Shown here piece after piece: positions 4,831-10,394 of a stretch of DNA of 13,421 nucleotides. Origin of the DNA: a bacterium (lineage in GTDB: Bacteria > Patescibacteriota > Minisyncoccia > Phycocordibacterales > UBA10002); the NCBI GenBank assembly GCA_030648695.1, contig JAUSHG010000053.1:1-13421 (forward strand), given 5' to 3'. Within the stretch, counting starts at the first letter, position 1. Each line of letters begins with the position of its first letter. The notes beneath the pieces were generated by a model. That model was not told the DNA's origin, searched no databases, and saw only the letters and a list, made by a program, of their open reading frames with translations. The position numbers and the translations under genes are program-made.

Positions 4831-5133
4831 CTAAGTCGCGAACAGGACCTCCGGGTCATCAAGTACCGTGTAGTACACACCTTCGTTCGGGGGAACCAGG
4901 TCAACATGGCGCCGGCCTAACCGGCACGCGAAACGTGCACTTCTGCGGCCTTTAACAAGGAGGCCGTCTGCCTCGGGTGAGTTGAGCAGTATGTGCATTT
5001 CGCCCGAGGGTCGCTTTTCTCCGTTCAGGGTAATGGTGGCTCCAGTTCGAGAGATAAAGACAAGCAAAGCGTCTCGAGGCACGAGGTAGAGCTGTTTTGA
5101 GTCAGGGCGCGGTGGTGGTGCATGTGTTTTCAT
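4831..5133 (-). CDS. Unrecognised 100-residue protein inserted in the ribosomal cluster
   Basis: A minus-strand gene between rplE and rpsN. I prefer the ATG at 5133 (MKTHAPPPRPD..., 100 residues); a GTG at 5172 would add 13 but lies upstream of the probable RNA start. The sequence suggests a compact, beta-rich soluble protein: a Pro-rich N-terminus, strands LYLVPRDALLVFISR and ATITLNG, a basic patch GRRSARFACRLGRRH, then YYTVLDDPEVLFAT at the end. No transmembrane segment or known motif is visible. A promoter-like pair and a hairpin lie before it and an intrinsic terminator after it, so it is an autonomous unit and probably real. I do not recognise the family. It might be a nucleic-acid-binding or regulatory protein, but that is only suggested by charge and location. 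Confidence 0.65.
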   Translation of the reverse strand: MKTHAPPPRPDSKQLYLVPRDALLVFISRTGATITLNGEKRPSGEMHILLNSPEADGLLVKGRRSARFACRLGRRHVDLVPPNEGVYYTVLDDPEVLFAT

Positions 5134-5157
5134 AAAAAAGAGGTTCTGGAGAGAACC
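5134..5157 (-). promoter_or_regulatory. Hairpin with U-tract just before the minus-strand ATG
   Basis: On the minus strand GGTTCT (5157-5152), loop CTCC, AGAACC (5147-5142) form a 6-bp stem followed by TC and six T (5139-5134), then the ATG at 5133. It looks like a short terminator or attenuator in the leader of the 100-residue gene. If the promoter at 5183-5155 is used, transcription would start within or near it, so its role is uncertain. Confidence 0.4.
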
Positions 5158-5183
5158 ATACCCCAACGACACTCCTTCGTCAA
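5155..5183 (-). promoter_or_regulatory. Putative minus-strand promoter of the 100-residue gene
   Basis: On the minus strand TTGACG (5183-5178), 17 nt, TATGGT (5160-5155). The -35 matches five of six bases and the -10 four of six. It lies almost back-to-back with the plus-strand promoter whose -35 starts at 5190, making a compact divergent control region. Confidence 0.4.
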
Positions 5184-5189
5184 TACTCG

Positions 5190-5240
5190 TTGACTTTTTA
5201 GGGTTATTTCGCTAGTATTTCCCCTACGCCCACTCGGCGG
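5190..5240 (+). promoter_or_regulatory. Promoter and 5'-end hairpin of the rpsN-map unit
   Basis: TTGACT (5190-5195), 17 nt, TAGTAT (5213-5218), then TTCCCC and the hairpin CGCC (5227-5230), loop CACTC, GGCG (5236-5239), followed by GATTTTATTT. The order, spacing and words match the rpsS promoter at 277-331 (shared TTGACTTT, GCTAGTATTTCCCC, ACGCC, TCGGCGG). The start site near 5225 puts the hairpin at the very 5' end of the mRNA. Confidence 0.75.
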
Positions 5241-5276
5241 ATTTTATTTGTGCATTTTGCAATAACCCCTCTGTAT

Positions 5277-5295
5277 CTCCCCGATGATCGGGGAG
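5277..5295 (+). promoter_or_regulatory. rpsN: rpsN leader hairpin overlapping the ribosome binding site
   Basis: CTCCCCGA (5277-5284), loop TGA, TCGGGGAG (5288-5295): a perfect 8-bp hairpin. Its right arm contains the 5' part of the only clear Shine-Dalgarno stretch in the operon, GGGGAGAAGGA (5290-5300), six to seven nt before the ATG at 5305. Folding would mask GGGGAG but leave AAGGA, so it could tune translation initiation of the first gene of this unit. Confidence 0.6.
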
Positions 5296-5304
5296 AAGGA
5301 ACCT

Positions 5305-5490
5305 ATGGCCAAGACCTCAACCAAGGCGCGCGCTCTCAAAAAGCCCAAATTCTCCAGCCGTATTGTGCGGCGCTGTTTCCGTTGCGGCCGCAGACGAGCA
5401 TTTATGCGCGATTTTGGACTCTGCCGCATCTGTTTTCGTGAGTACGCAAACGAGGGCATGATACCAGGCATTAAGAAATCGTCATGGTAA
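5305..5490 (+). CDS. rpsN: 30S ribosomal protein S14, zinc-binding type (uS14)
   Basis: Head protein of the small subunit, here the short zinc-ribbon form. The 61 residues start MAKTSTKARALKKPKF and carry Cys24, Cys27, Cys40 and Cys43 in CFRCG...LCRIC, the four zinc ligands, followed by FREYANEGMIPGIKKSSW. An in-frame ATG at 5284 would add MIGEKEP, but it lies in the leader hairpin and reads through the Shine-Dalgarno sequence; ATG 5305 with AGAAGGA upstream gives the family start MAK. It is the only gene in the window with a clear Shine-Dalgarno sequence and is first in its unit. Confidence 0.97.
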   Translation: MAKTSTKARALKKPKFSSRIVRRCFRCGRRRAFMRDFGLCRICFREYANEGMIPGIKKSSW

Positions 5491-5596
5491 TTTTCAAGTT
5501 TCAATTATCAATTTTCAATTAAACCTCTAATTTTAAGATTTTTAATTTTCAGGCATTGTTTGATAATTGAAAATTGTAAATTGATAATTTAATAAA
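5491..5596 (+). repeat. Palindromic spacer element, family 3 (rpsN-rpsH)
   Basis: CAATTTTCAATTA (5509-5521) pairs perfectly over 13 bp with TAATTGAAAATTG (5564-5576). The stem can be extended by AATTAT/ATAATT on the outside with a short bulge. The element begins TAATTTTCAA at the rpsN stop, as the rpmC-rpsQ copy does at the rpmC stop, and shares TTTGATAATTGA with it. Confidence 0.8.
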
Positions 5597-5980
5597 ATGG
5601 ATTCTGTATCAAATTTTTTGAATAAACTAAGTATCGCCAGCAAAACCGGCAAGGAGTCCTTTACGTTTCCGCTGTCGCGCCTCGTTTCCGACATCGGGAC
5701 GGTGCTTGAAAAGCAGGGATATGTTTCCGGCATCGCACGCAAGGGAAAGCGCGGACGGTATTTGGAAGTCACACTCGCGTACACAGACCGACAGCCGGCG
5801 GTGAAAGGCGTCCGCCGTATTTCAAAGCAGTCCAAGCGCGTGTACTTTGGAGTCCGTGAATTACGTCCGGTGCGAAGCGGATTCGGAATGCGCATTCTTT
5901 CAACCCCGAAGGGAGTTCTGGCGGACAAGGAGGCGCGGGCTCTGCGGGTGGGAGGGGAGGTGTTATTCGAAATCTGGTAG
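5597..5980 (+). CDS. rpsH: 30S ribosomal protein S8 (uS8)
   Basis: Central-domain 16S rRNA-binding protein; in E. coli its orthologue is the translational repressor of the spc operon. The 127 residues keep the C-terminal signature GFGMRILSTPKGVLADKEARALRVGGEVLFEIW (95-127) and the middle ISKQSKRVYFGVRELRPV (75-92). The N-terminus is diverged: the usual DPIADMLTRIRNA is replaced by MDSVSNFLNKLSIASKTGKESFTFPLSRLV, still in the right place with the P-S-L anchor. Start follows AATTTAATAAA, no Shine-Dalgarno sequence. Length is normal. I see no S8-type target site that I could name in the rplE or rpsN region. Confidence 0.95.
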   Translation: MDSVSNFLNKLSIASKTGKESFTFPLSRLVSDIGTVLEKQGYVSGIARKGKRGRYLEVTLAYTDRQPAVKGVRRISKQSKRVYFGVRELRPVRSGFGMRILSTPKGVLADKEARALRVGGEVLFEIW

Positions 5981-6107
5981 ATGAACATGCGAATTAACGA
6001 ATTATCCGAATATGCGAATAGCTACGAATAAGAGAGGAGTACATTCGTAACCATTCGTTGATTCGGAACATTCGGACTATTCGGATATTGATTCGTATAT
6101 TTAATTC
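5981..6107 (+). repeat. Palindromic spacer element, CGAAT-word type (rpsH-rplF)
   Basis: A three-step stem: ACGAAT (5997-6002) with ATTCGT (6091-6096); ATCCGAATA (6004-6012) with TATTCGGAT (6078-6086), 9 bp perfect; TACGAAT (6023-6029) with ATTCGTA (6043-6049), loop AAGAGAGGAGTAC. The gap is 127 nt, the longest in the operon. The left side is a run of GAAT words and the right side of ATTCG words, related in style to the family 4 spacer at 2513-2617. Confidence 0.75.
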
Positions 6108-6641
6108 ATGTCTAGATTAGCAAAAAAACCTATACCGATTCCGGAGAAAGTTGATGTGACCATCAGCGGTTCTACCGTGACAGTAAAGGGGCCGCTTGCC
6201 ACCTTGACGCGCACCTTTCATACCAGTATGCGCATTGTGAAAGAGAGCGAAGGTATTTTGGTGCGGGGAGAGAATGAACACACTGAAACCAACATGCACC
6301 TCGGCACGACGGTATCCCATTTGGGCAACATGCTTCACGGGAGCACCACTCCTTTTGAGAAAAAACTCATTGTGGAAGGCATCGGGTTCAAATCAGAGGT
6401 AAAAGGGAAAGAGATGGTGCTGTCCCTTGGATTTTCGCATCCGGTTAAGATTGCAATACCCGACGGGCTCAAAGTGACCTCGGAAAAAGGAGTGGTGAGC
6501 GTCAGCGGGCCGGATATTGAGCAGGTGGGTTTGTTTGCCGCAAAGGTGCGGGCGCTCAAAAAGCCGGAGCCGTATAAGGGGAAGGGTATCCGGTATGAAA
6601 AGGAAGTAATCAGACGCAAGCAAGGAAAGAAAACCACCTAA
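6108..6641 (+). CDS. rplF: 50S ribosomal protein L6 (uL6)
   Basis: Two-domain large-subunit protein near the sarcin-ricin loop and L7/L12 stalk base, where elongation factors dock. The 177 residues start MSRLAKKPIPIPEKVDVTIS and show the duplicated fold: domain 1 to about residue 80, domain 2 with KLIVEGIGFKSEVKGKEMVLSLGFSHPV around 86-113. The C-terminal signature ALKKPEPYKGKGIRYEKE is at 149-166, with a basic tail. Length and order are typical. The start follows TATATTTAATTC, no Shine-Dalgarno sequence. Confidence 0.97.
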   Translation: MSRLAKKPIPIPEKVDVTISGSTVTVKGPLATLTRTFHTSMRIVKESEGILVRGENEHTETNMHLGTTVSHLGNMLHGSTTPFEKKLIVEGIGFKSEVKGKEMVLSLGFSHPVKIAIPDGLKVTSEKGVVSVSGPDIEQVGLFAAKVRALKKPEPYKGKGIRYEKEVIRRKQGKKTT

Positions 6642-6754
6642 ACAAATATCGAATATCTAATCTCGAATATCGAAAAAGTTTACATATTCAATAGTAAAGA
6701 GTTAAATATTTTTCGAGATTAGGTATTCGAAATTCTAAATTAATGTGAAGAATC
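6642..6754 (+). repeat. Palindromic spacer element, family 5 (rplF-rplR), 18-bp stem
   Basis: TCGAATATCTAATCTCGA (6649-6666) pairs with TCGAGATTAGGTATTCGA (6713-6730) at all 18 positions, one as a G-U wobble. An alternative inner stem CGAAAAA (6671-6677) with TTTTTCG (6709-6715) overlaps the right arm, so the two compete. The core CGAAAAAGTTTA..ATATT recurs in the rpsE-rplO element (7807-7909). Confidence 0.85.
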
Positions 6755-7105
6755 ATGAGTCATATCAATACCAAAACTGAACAACGAGCGAGACGACACC
6801 GTCGCATCAGAGCGAAGGTGGTCGGGACGGCAGTTCGGCCGCGCCTGTCAGTATTCCGTTCCAACAAGGGCATGTACGCTCAGCTTATTGATGATGAGAC
6901 AGGACGTACCCTGATAGGTGGCAGTACGCTTAAGCTTACCGGCAAAGGCACTGCGGAAAAGGCAAAGGAGCTTGGGCGCTTGCTTGCGGAAAAGGCAAAG
7001 GAGAAAAAAGTGGAGAGCGCCGTGTTTGACCGCGGAGGATATATGTTTGCCGGAGCCGTAAAGGCGGTCGCGGAAGGAGCACGGGAAGGAGGACTTAAAT
7101 TCTGA
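6755..7105 (+). CDS. rplR: 50S ribosomal protein L18 (uL18)
   Basis: 5S rRNA-binding protein of the central protuberance, working with L5. The 116 residues contain RARRHRRIRAKVVGTAVRPRLSVFRSNKGMYAQLIDDETGRTL (11-53), the AEKAKELGRLLAEKAKEKKVESAVFDRGGYMFAGAVKAVAEGAREGGLKF C-terminal half, and the final GGLKF typical of the family. The FDRGGY..HGRVKA position reads FDRGGYMFAGAVKA. It ends with TGA, showing that TGA is a stop in this organism. Only a weak GTGAAG precedes the start. It sits 113 nt after rplF. Confidence 0.97.
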   Translation: MSHINTKTEQRARRHRRIRAKVVGTAVRPRLSVFRSNKGMYAQLIDDETGRTLIGGSTLKLTGKGTAEKAKELGRLLAEKAKEKKVESAVFDRGGYMFAGAVKAVAEGAREGGLKF

Positions 7106-7176
7106 CAGCTTGTAGCTGTTTAGCTTATTAGCTTTTTAGGGGCTAATAAGCTAATAAGCCAATAAGCTAAGAAGCT
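7106..7176 (+). repeat. Palindromic spacer element, family 6 (rplR-rpsE)
   Basis: TAGCTTATTAG (7121-7131) pairs perfectly with CTAATAAGCTA (7143-7153), loop CTTTTTAGGGG. The outer AGCTTGTAGCT (7107-7117) pairs with AGCTAAGAAGCT (7165-7176) with small irregularities, ending at the base before the rpsE ATG. The stem words are identical to those of the rplX-rplE spacer. Confidence 0.8.
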
Positions 7177-7845
7177 ATGATTGATACCAAACCAACAACC
7201 ATTGAAGAAGGAGACGCTTCTCTCTTACCGGAGAAGGTGGTTCCTGTTGCACCGGCCTCACCGGCTTTTGCAGACCGCCGCAGGCGAACTCGCGCACCCC
7301 GCGGAGGCGGAGGCGGAGGTGATAGGCGGGGAGGAGGAGCGCGCCGCGGAGGACGGGAAGATCGGGTGCGTCCGGAGTTTGACCAAAAGACGCTTGCCGT
7401 GCGCCGCGTGGCGCGCGTGGTTGCCGGCGGACGCCGATTTAGCTTCAGCGTGCTTATTGTCATCGGCAATCGCAAGGGAAAAGTAGGCGTGGGGTTGGGC
7501 AAGGCAGGAGATACGGCCGCGGCAATTGACAAGGCAACGAAGGACGCCAAAAAGCAGATGCTCACACTGCCGCTCACAGCGAGCCGTTCCATTCCGTTTC
7601 CGGTGGAGGCAAAGTACTCAAGCGCGGAGCTTTTCATGATGCCTGCCCCCCGCAAAGGACTCATTGCCGGAAGCGCGGTGCGTACGGTGCTTGAGCTCGG
7701 CGGCGTTACGGATGTAAACGCCAAGATTCTCTCCGGAAGCAAGAACAAGCTCAATATTGCGCGGGCGACCATCAAAGCCCTTTCGGAGCTCAAAGCTCCG
7801 AAAGGGAATACCGAATCTCGAAGCTCGAATAACGAAAAAGTTTAA
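7177..7845 (+). CDS. rpsE: 30S ribosomal protein S5 (uS5) with Arg/Gly-rich N-terminal extension
   Basis: Small-subunit protein at the mRNA entry and decoding accuracy region. The conserved S5 core starts near residue 66 (FDQKTLAVRRVARVVAGGRRFSFSVLIVIGNRKGKVGVGLGKAGDTAAAIDKA, 68-120) and continues to KNKLNIARATIKALSEL (189-205). At 222 residues it is longer than the usual 165: about 65 extra residues lead the protein, first Pro/Ala-rich and acidic, then Arg/Gly-rich (RRRRTRAPRGGGGGGDRRGG and on to residue 60), surely disordered. The tail NTESRSSNNEKV (211-222) is encoded by the following palindromic element. Start ATG 7177 abuts the previous repeat; no Shine-Dalgarno sequence. An internal start nearer the core cannot be excluded, but no ATG lies between the first codon and residue 128. 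Confidence 0.95.
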   Translation: MIDTKPTTIEEGDASLLPEKVVPVAPASPAFADRRRRTRAPRGGGGGGDRRGGGARRGGREDRVRPEFDQKTLAVRRVARVVAGGRRFSFSVLIVIGNRKGKVGVGLGKAGDTAAAIDKATKDAKKQMLTLPLTASRSIPFPVEAKYSSAELFMMPAPRKGLIAGSAVRTVLELGGVTDVNAKILSGSKNKLNIARATIKALSELKAPKGNTESRSSNNEKV

Positions 7846-7909
7846 ATATTTAATATTAAAATATTCAAGGTTTTTCGAAATTAGATAGTAGGTATTCGAG
7901 ATTTATTTT
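7807..7909 (+). repeat. Palindromic spacer element, family 5 (rpsE-rplO), overlapping the rpsE 3' end
   Basis: AATCTCGAA (7814-7822), inside rpsE, pairs with TTCGAGATT (7895-7903), six bases before the rplO ATG. AATACC (7807-7812) can also pair with GGTATT (7891-7896). The inner stem CGAAAAA (7833-7839) with TTTTTCG (7871-7877) matches the rplF-rplR element. The rpsE stop TAA (7843-7845) lies in the loop. The actual gap between genes is 64 nt; rpmD (uL30), often found here, is absent. Confidence 0.75.
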
Positions 7910-8353
7910 ATGCAATTTCACACATTACAACGAGCTCACCCGAACAGAAAAAGCGTCCAAGTCGGGCGCGGGGGAAAGCGCGGCAAGACATCCGGCCGCG
8001 GAGGCAAGGGACAGACCGCACGCGCCGGACACAAGATGTATCCCCAGATTCGGGATATGATCAAGCGCATCCCGAAATTGCGCGGCCGCGGCAAGCACGG
8101 ACTCAAGAGCTTCCAGCGCGAGGTAGCGCCGGTGAATCTGGATGTGCTGGAGCGGGTATTTGAAAGCAATACCGTGATTTCGCCTGCAGTGCTCCTCGAA
8201 AAAGGGGTGATTGCCATGCATAGTGGCGTGCTTCCCCGCGTTAAAATTCTCGGACGCGGCACGCTTAGTAAGAAGCTTATGATTTCCGGATGTTCGGTGT
8301 CGGGAACCGCGAAGGCCGCGATTGAGAAAGCCGGAGGCACAATTAGTTTATAA
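7910..8353 (+). CDS. rplO: 50S ribosomal protein L15 (uL15)
   Basis: Large-subunit assembly protein whose long basic N-terminal extension threads through 23S rRNA. The 147 residues begin MQFHTLQRAHPNRKSVQVGRGGKRGKTSGRGGKGQTARAGHK (the Gly/Arg-rich arm, 1-42), then GFEGGQ-like positions are replaced by a plainer segment (PQIRDMIKRIPKLRGRG), and the C-terminal domain ends with VKILGRGTLSKKLMISGCSVSGTAKAAIEKAGGTISL. Length is typical. No Shine-Dalgarno sequence (GAGATTTATTTT). The last codons ATT AGT TTA TAA lie in the word TAGTTTATAAGTT of the next palindromic element. Confidence 0.96.
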   Translation: MQFHTLQRAHPNRKSVQVGRGGKRGKTSGRGGKGQTARAGHKMYPQIRDMIKRIPKLRGRGKHGLKSFQREVAPVNLDVLERVFESNTVISPAVLLEKGVIAMHSGVLPRVKILGRGTLSKKLMISGCSVSGTAKAAIEKAGGTISL

Positions 8354-8448
8354 GTTACGCTGCGCTTAAGTTAAAAGTTTATAAGTCAGAAACTTATAGC
8401 GAGGTATCACGAGCGAAACTTACAAACTTCCCAACTTACAAACTATTC
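8344..8448 (+). repeat. Palindromic spacer element, family 1 (rplO-secY), includes the rplO stop
   Basis: Outermost TAGTTTATAAGTT (8344-8356) pairs with AACTTACAAACTA near the secY start (12 of 13). Alternatively AAGTT-A-CGCT (8352-8361) pairs with AGCG-A-AACTT (8412-8421). Next comes CGCT (8363-8366) with AGCG (8398-8401), and inside TATAAGT (8380-8386) with ACTTATA (8392-8398), loop CAGAA. Words and structure match 3158-3227 closely. Confidence 0.8.
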
Positions 8449-9720
8449 ATGGATACACTTATCGGAAAATTAACTCTCGCATTCAAGGACCCGCTGTTGC
8501 GCAAGCGGCTTTTGTTTGTGGGCATCATGCTGGTGCTTTTCCGTGCGCTTGCCGCTATTCCCATTCCAGGGATTGACGTTGCGCGGCTGGCGGCCTTTTT
8601 TGAAAACAACCAGTTTTTGGGGCTTTTGAATATTTTCTCCGGCGGCGGCCTCTCTAATCTCTCCATCGTGATGCTCGGAGTGGGTCCCTATATCACGGCC
8701 TCCATCATCATGCAGCTTTTAACCATGATGTCGCCGAAGTTGAAAGCGCTGTACCACGAGGAAGGGGAAGCGGGCCGCGCGCGTTTTGCGCAGTACTCGC
8801 GCCTTCTCACGGTGCCCCTTGCGCTCATTCAGTCACTCGGATTTTTGGTACTGCTTGAACGGCAGGGAGTGGTGCCCGATTTGGCGCTGTTTCAGACGAT
8901 TACCAATGTCATTATCATCACCGGCGGTTCGGTGCTCCTCATGTGGATTGGCGAAATGATGACCGAGTTCGGCATCGGCAACGGCGTGTCCCTTCTGATT
9001 TTTGCCGGCATCGTGGCGAGCATTCCCTCTGCGGCAAGCCAGCTTCTGTTTAGTTTTGACCCGAGCGATGTACCCATGTATCTCGCGTTCATCGCAGCCG
9101 CCGTTGCGGTTACGTGGGGGGTAGTCATTGTGACCGAGGCCGAGCGGCCGATTCCGGTTACCTATGCCAAGCGCGTGCGGGGCAACAAGGTGTTCGGAGG
9201 CGTTTCCACGTATCTTCCGCTTCGCGTGAATCAGGCCGGCGTCATCCCGATTATCTTTGCGCTCTCCATTCTGCTTTTTCCGCAGATGATTGCGAGTTTT
9301 CTTGCGAATGTGGACAATGCGTTTCTGCACACGGTATCCTCTATGCTTCTTTCCGTGTTTTCAAACGGCTGGGTCTATGCGGGACTCTACTTCGTGCTCG
9401 TGCTTCTGTTCACCTATTTCTACACTGCGGTTACCTTTGACCCCGACACGATTGCCACCAACCTCCAGAAGAACGGGGCGTTTATTCCCGGAGTGCGCCC
9501 CGGTGTTTCCACCTCGCAGTACATCGGCTCTGTCTTGACCCGCATTACGCTCGTTGGCGCGCTCTTCCTCGCACTCGTGGCCGTGCTTCCGCTTGCCATG
9601 CGCGCCATTACCGGCAATGCGGCACTCGCAATCGGCGGCACCGCGCTCCTTATCGTGGTCTCCGTGGTGCTTGATTTCATCAAGAAGATTGAAGCGCAGG
9701 TCTCCATGCGCGAATATTAA
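8449..9720 (+). CDS. secY: Protein translocase subunit SecY
   Basis: Channel subunit of the SecYEG translocon in the cytoplasmic membrane, exporting and inserting nascent proteins. The 423 residues show about ten hydrophobic segments. Segment 1 (about 20-38) ends in the conserved IPIPGID (37-43). The plug and TM2 region reads GGGLSNLSIVMLGVGPYITASIIMQLL (65-91). GIGNGVSLLIFAGIV (175-189) and RPIPVTYAKRVRG (233-245) are the cytoplasmic-loop signatures, NQAGVIPIIFA (261-271) is TM7, and the C-terminus is EAQVSMREY. Length is near the usual 430. No Shine-Dalgarno sequence in ACAAACTATTC. Its position after rplO is standard for the spc operon. Confidence 0.98.
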   Translation: MDTLIGKLTLAFKDPLLRKRLLFVGIMLVLFRALAAIPIPGIDVARLAAFFENNQFLGLLNIFSGGGLSNLSIVMLGVGPYITASIIMQLLTMMSPKLKALYHEEGEAGRARFAQYSRLLTVPLALIQSLGFLVLLERQGVVPDLALFQTITNVIIITGGSVLLMWIGEMMTEFGIGNGVSLLIFAGIVASIPSAASQLLFSFDPSDVPMYLAFIAAAVAVTWGVVIVTEAERPIPVTYAKRVRGNKVFGGVSTYLPLRVNQAGVIPIIFALSILLFPQMIASFLANVDNAFLHTVSSMLLSVFSNGWVYAGLYFVLVLLFTYFYTAVTFDPDTIATNLQKNGAFIPGVRPGVSTSQYIGSVLTRITLVGALFLALVAVLPLAMRAITGNAALAIGGTALLIVVSVVLDFIKKIEAQVSMREY

Positions 9721-9803
9721 GAAGCTTATTAGCTGCTTAGCTTATTAGCTGGTAGGTCTTTTCCGGCTAAAAAGCTAAAAAGCTACAAGCTAAAAAGCTT
9801 TGT
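9721..9803 (+). repeat. Palindromic spacer element, family 6 (secY-adk)
   Basis: AAGCTTATTAGC (9722-9733) pairs with GCTAAAAAGCTT (9789-9800) at 11 of 12 positions, three bases before the adk ATG. Left arm repeats TTAGCTTATTAGCT, right arm repeats GCTAAAAAGCTAAAAAGCTACAA, so several registers are possible. Core GGTAGGTCTTTTCCGG. Confidence 0.75.
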
Positions 9804-10394
9804 ATGCACCCACTCACTTTTATCTTCGCAGGGCCATCAGGAAGCGGCAAAGGCACGCAGGTAGAGCTCCTGCGTGATTACTTGAAAAAGAAGACACCGG
9901 AGATTCCGCAGTTCCATTCCTATACCGGAGACGGATTTCGCGCCTTTATGCAGGGGAGCACGCTCGCAGCCAAACTTGCCAAGGACATTCAGGAGGCAGG
10001 CCTTCTTCAGCCGGAATTTCTTGCGGTGAAGATTTGGGCTGAAAACCTCATTAACAATGTCACCGGAGAGGAGCATCTCTTCATTGACGGTTCTCCGCGC
10101 AAGCTTGCCGAGTCAATGGTTCTGGATTCCGCCATGACGTTTTACAAGCGGGAACAGCCGTTTGTCATTCTAGTTGATGTTTCCGACAAGGAGGCAAAAC
10201 GCCGACTGCTAGTGCGCTCACGGCATGATGACAGCGAAGCAGAGATTGACAGGCGGCTCGGCTGGTACCAAACCGAGGTGCTTCCGGCTGTTGAGTATCT
10301 TAAAGAACTGCCGCGTTATCGATTCGTTAAAATAAACGGGGAACAGAGCCCAACTGAAGTACACAACGATATCATTAAGGCACTTCAGTTGTAA
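9804..10394 (+). CDS. adk: Adenylate kinase
   Basis: Catalyses ATP + AMP to 2 ADP in the cytoplasm. The 196 residues begin with the P-loop GPSGSGKGTQ (10-19). The AMP-binding part has GDGFR (42-46) and the family's DGFPR motif appears as IDGSPRK (94-100), with Ser for Phe. The Arg-rich LID region, RRLLVRSRHDDSEAEIDRRLGWY (133-155), is short and has no zinc-ribbon cysteines, as in short-type adenylate kinases. The end follows the usual pattern (VKING....EV...I). It lies in its standard place after secY. No Shine-Dalgarno sequence (AAAAAGCTTTGT). A related nucleoside monophosphate kinase is possible, but location favours Adk. Confidence 0.9.
   Translation: MHPLTFIFAGPSGSGKGTQVELLRDYLKKKTPEIPQFHSYTGDGFRAFMQGSTLAAKLAKDIQEAGLLQPEFLAVKIWAENLINNVTGEEHLFIDGSPRKLAESMVLDSAMTFYKREQPFVILVDVSDKEAKRRLLVRSRHDDSEAEIDRRLGWYQTEVLPAVEYLKELPRYRFVKINGEQSPTEVHNDIIKALQL

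Noticed and set aside
5284..5304. Upstream ATG start for rpsN
   Set aside because: It lies in the leader hairpin and translates the Shine-Dalgarno region as MIGEKEP. ATG 5305 gives the normal family start.
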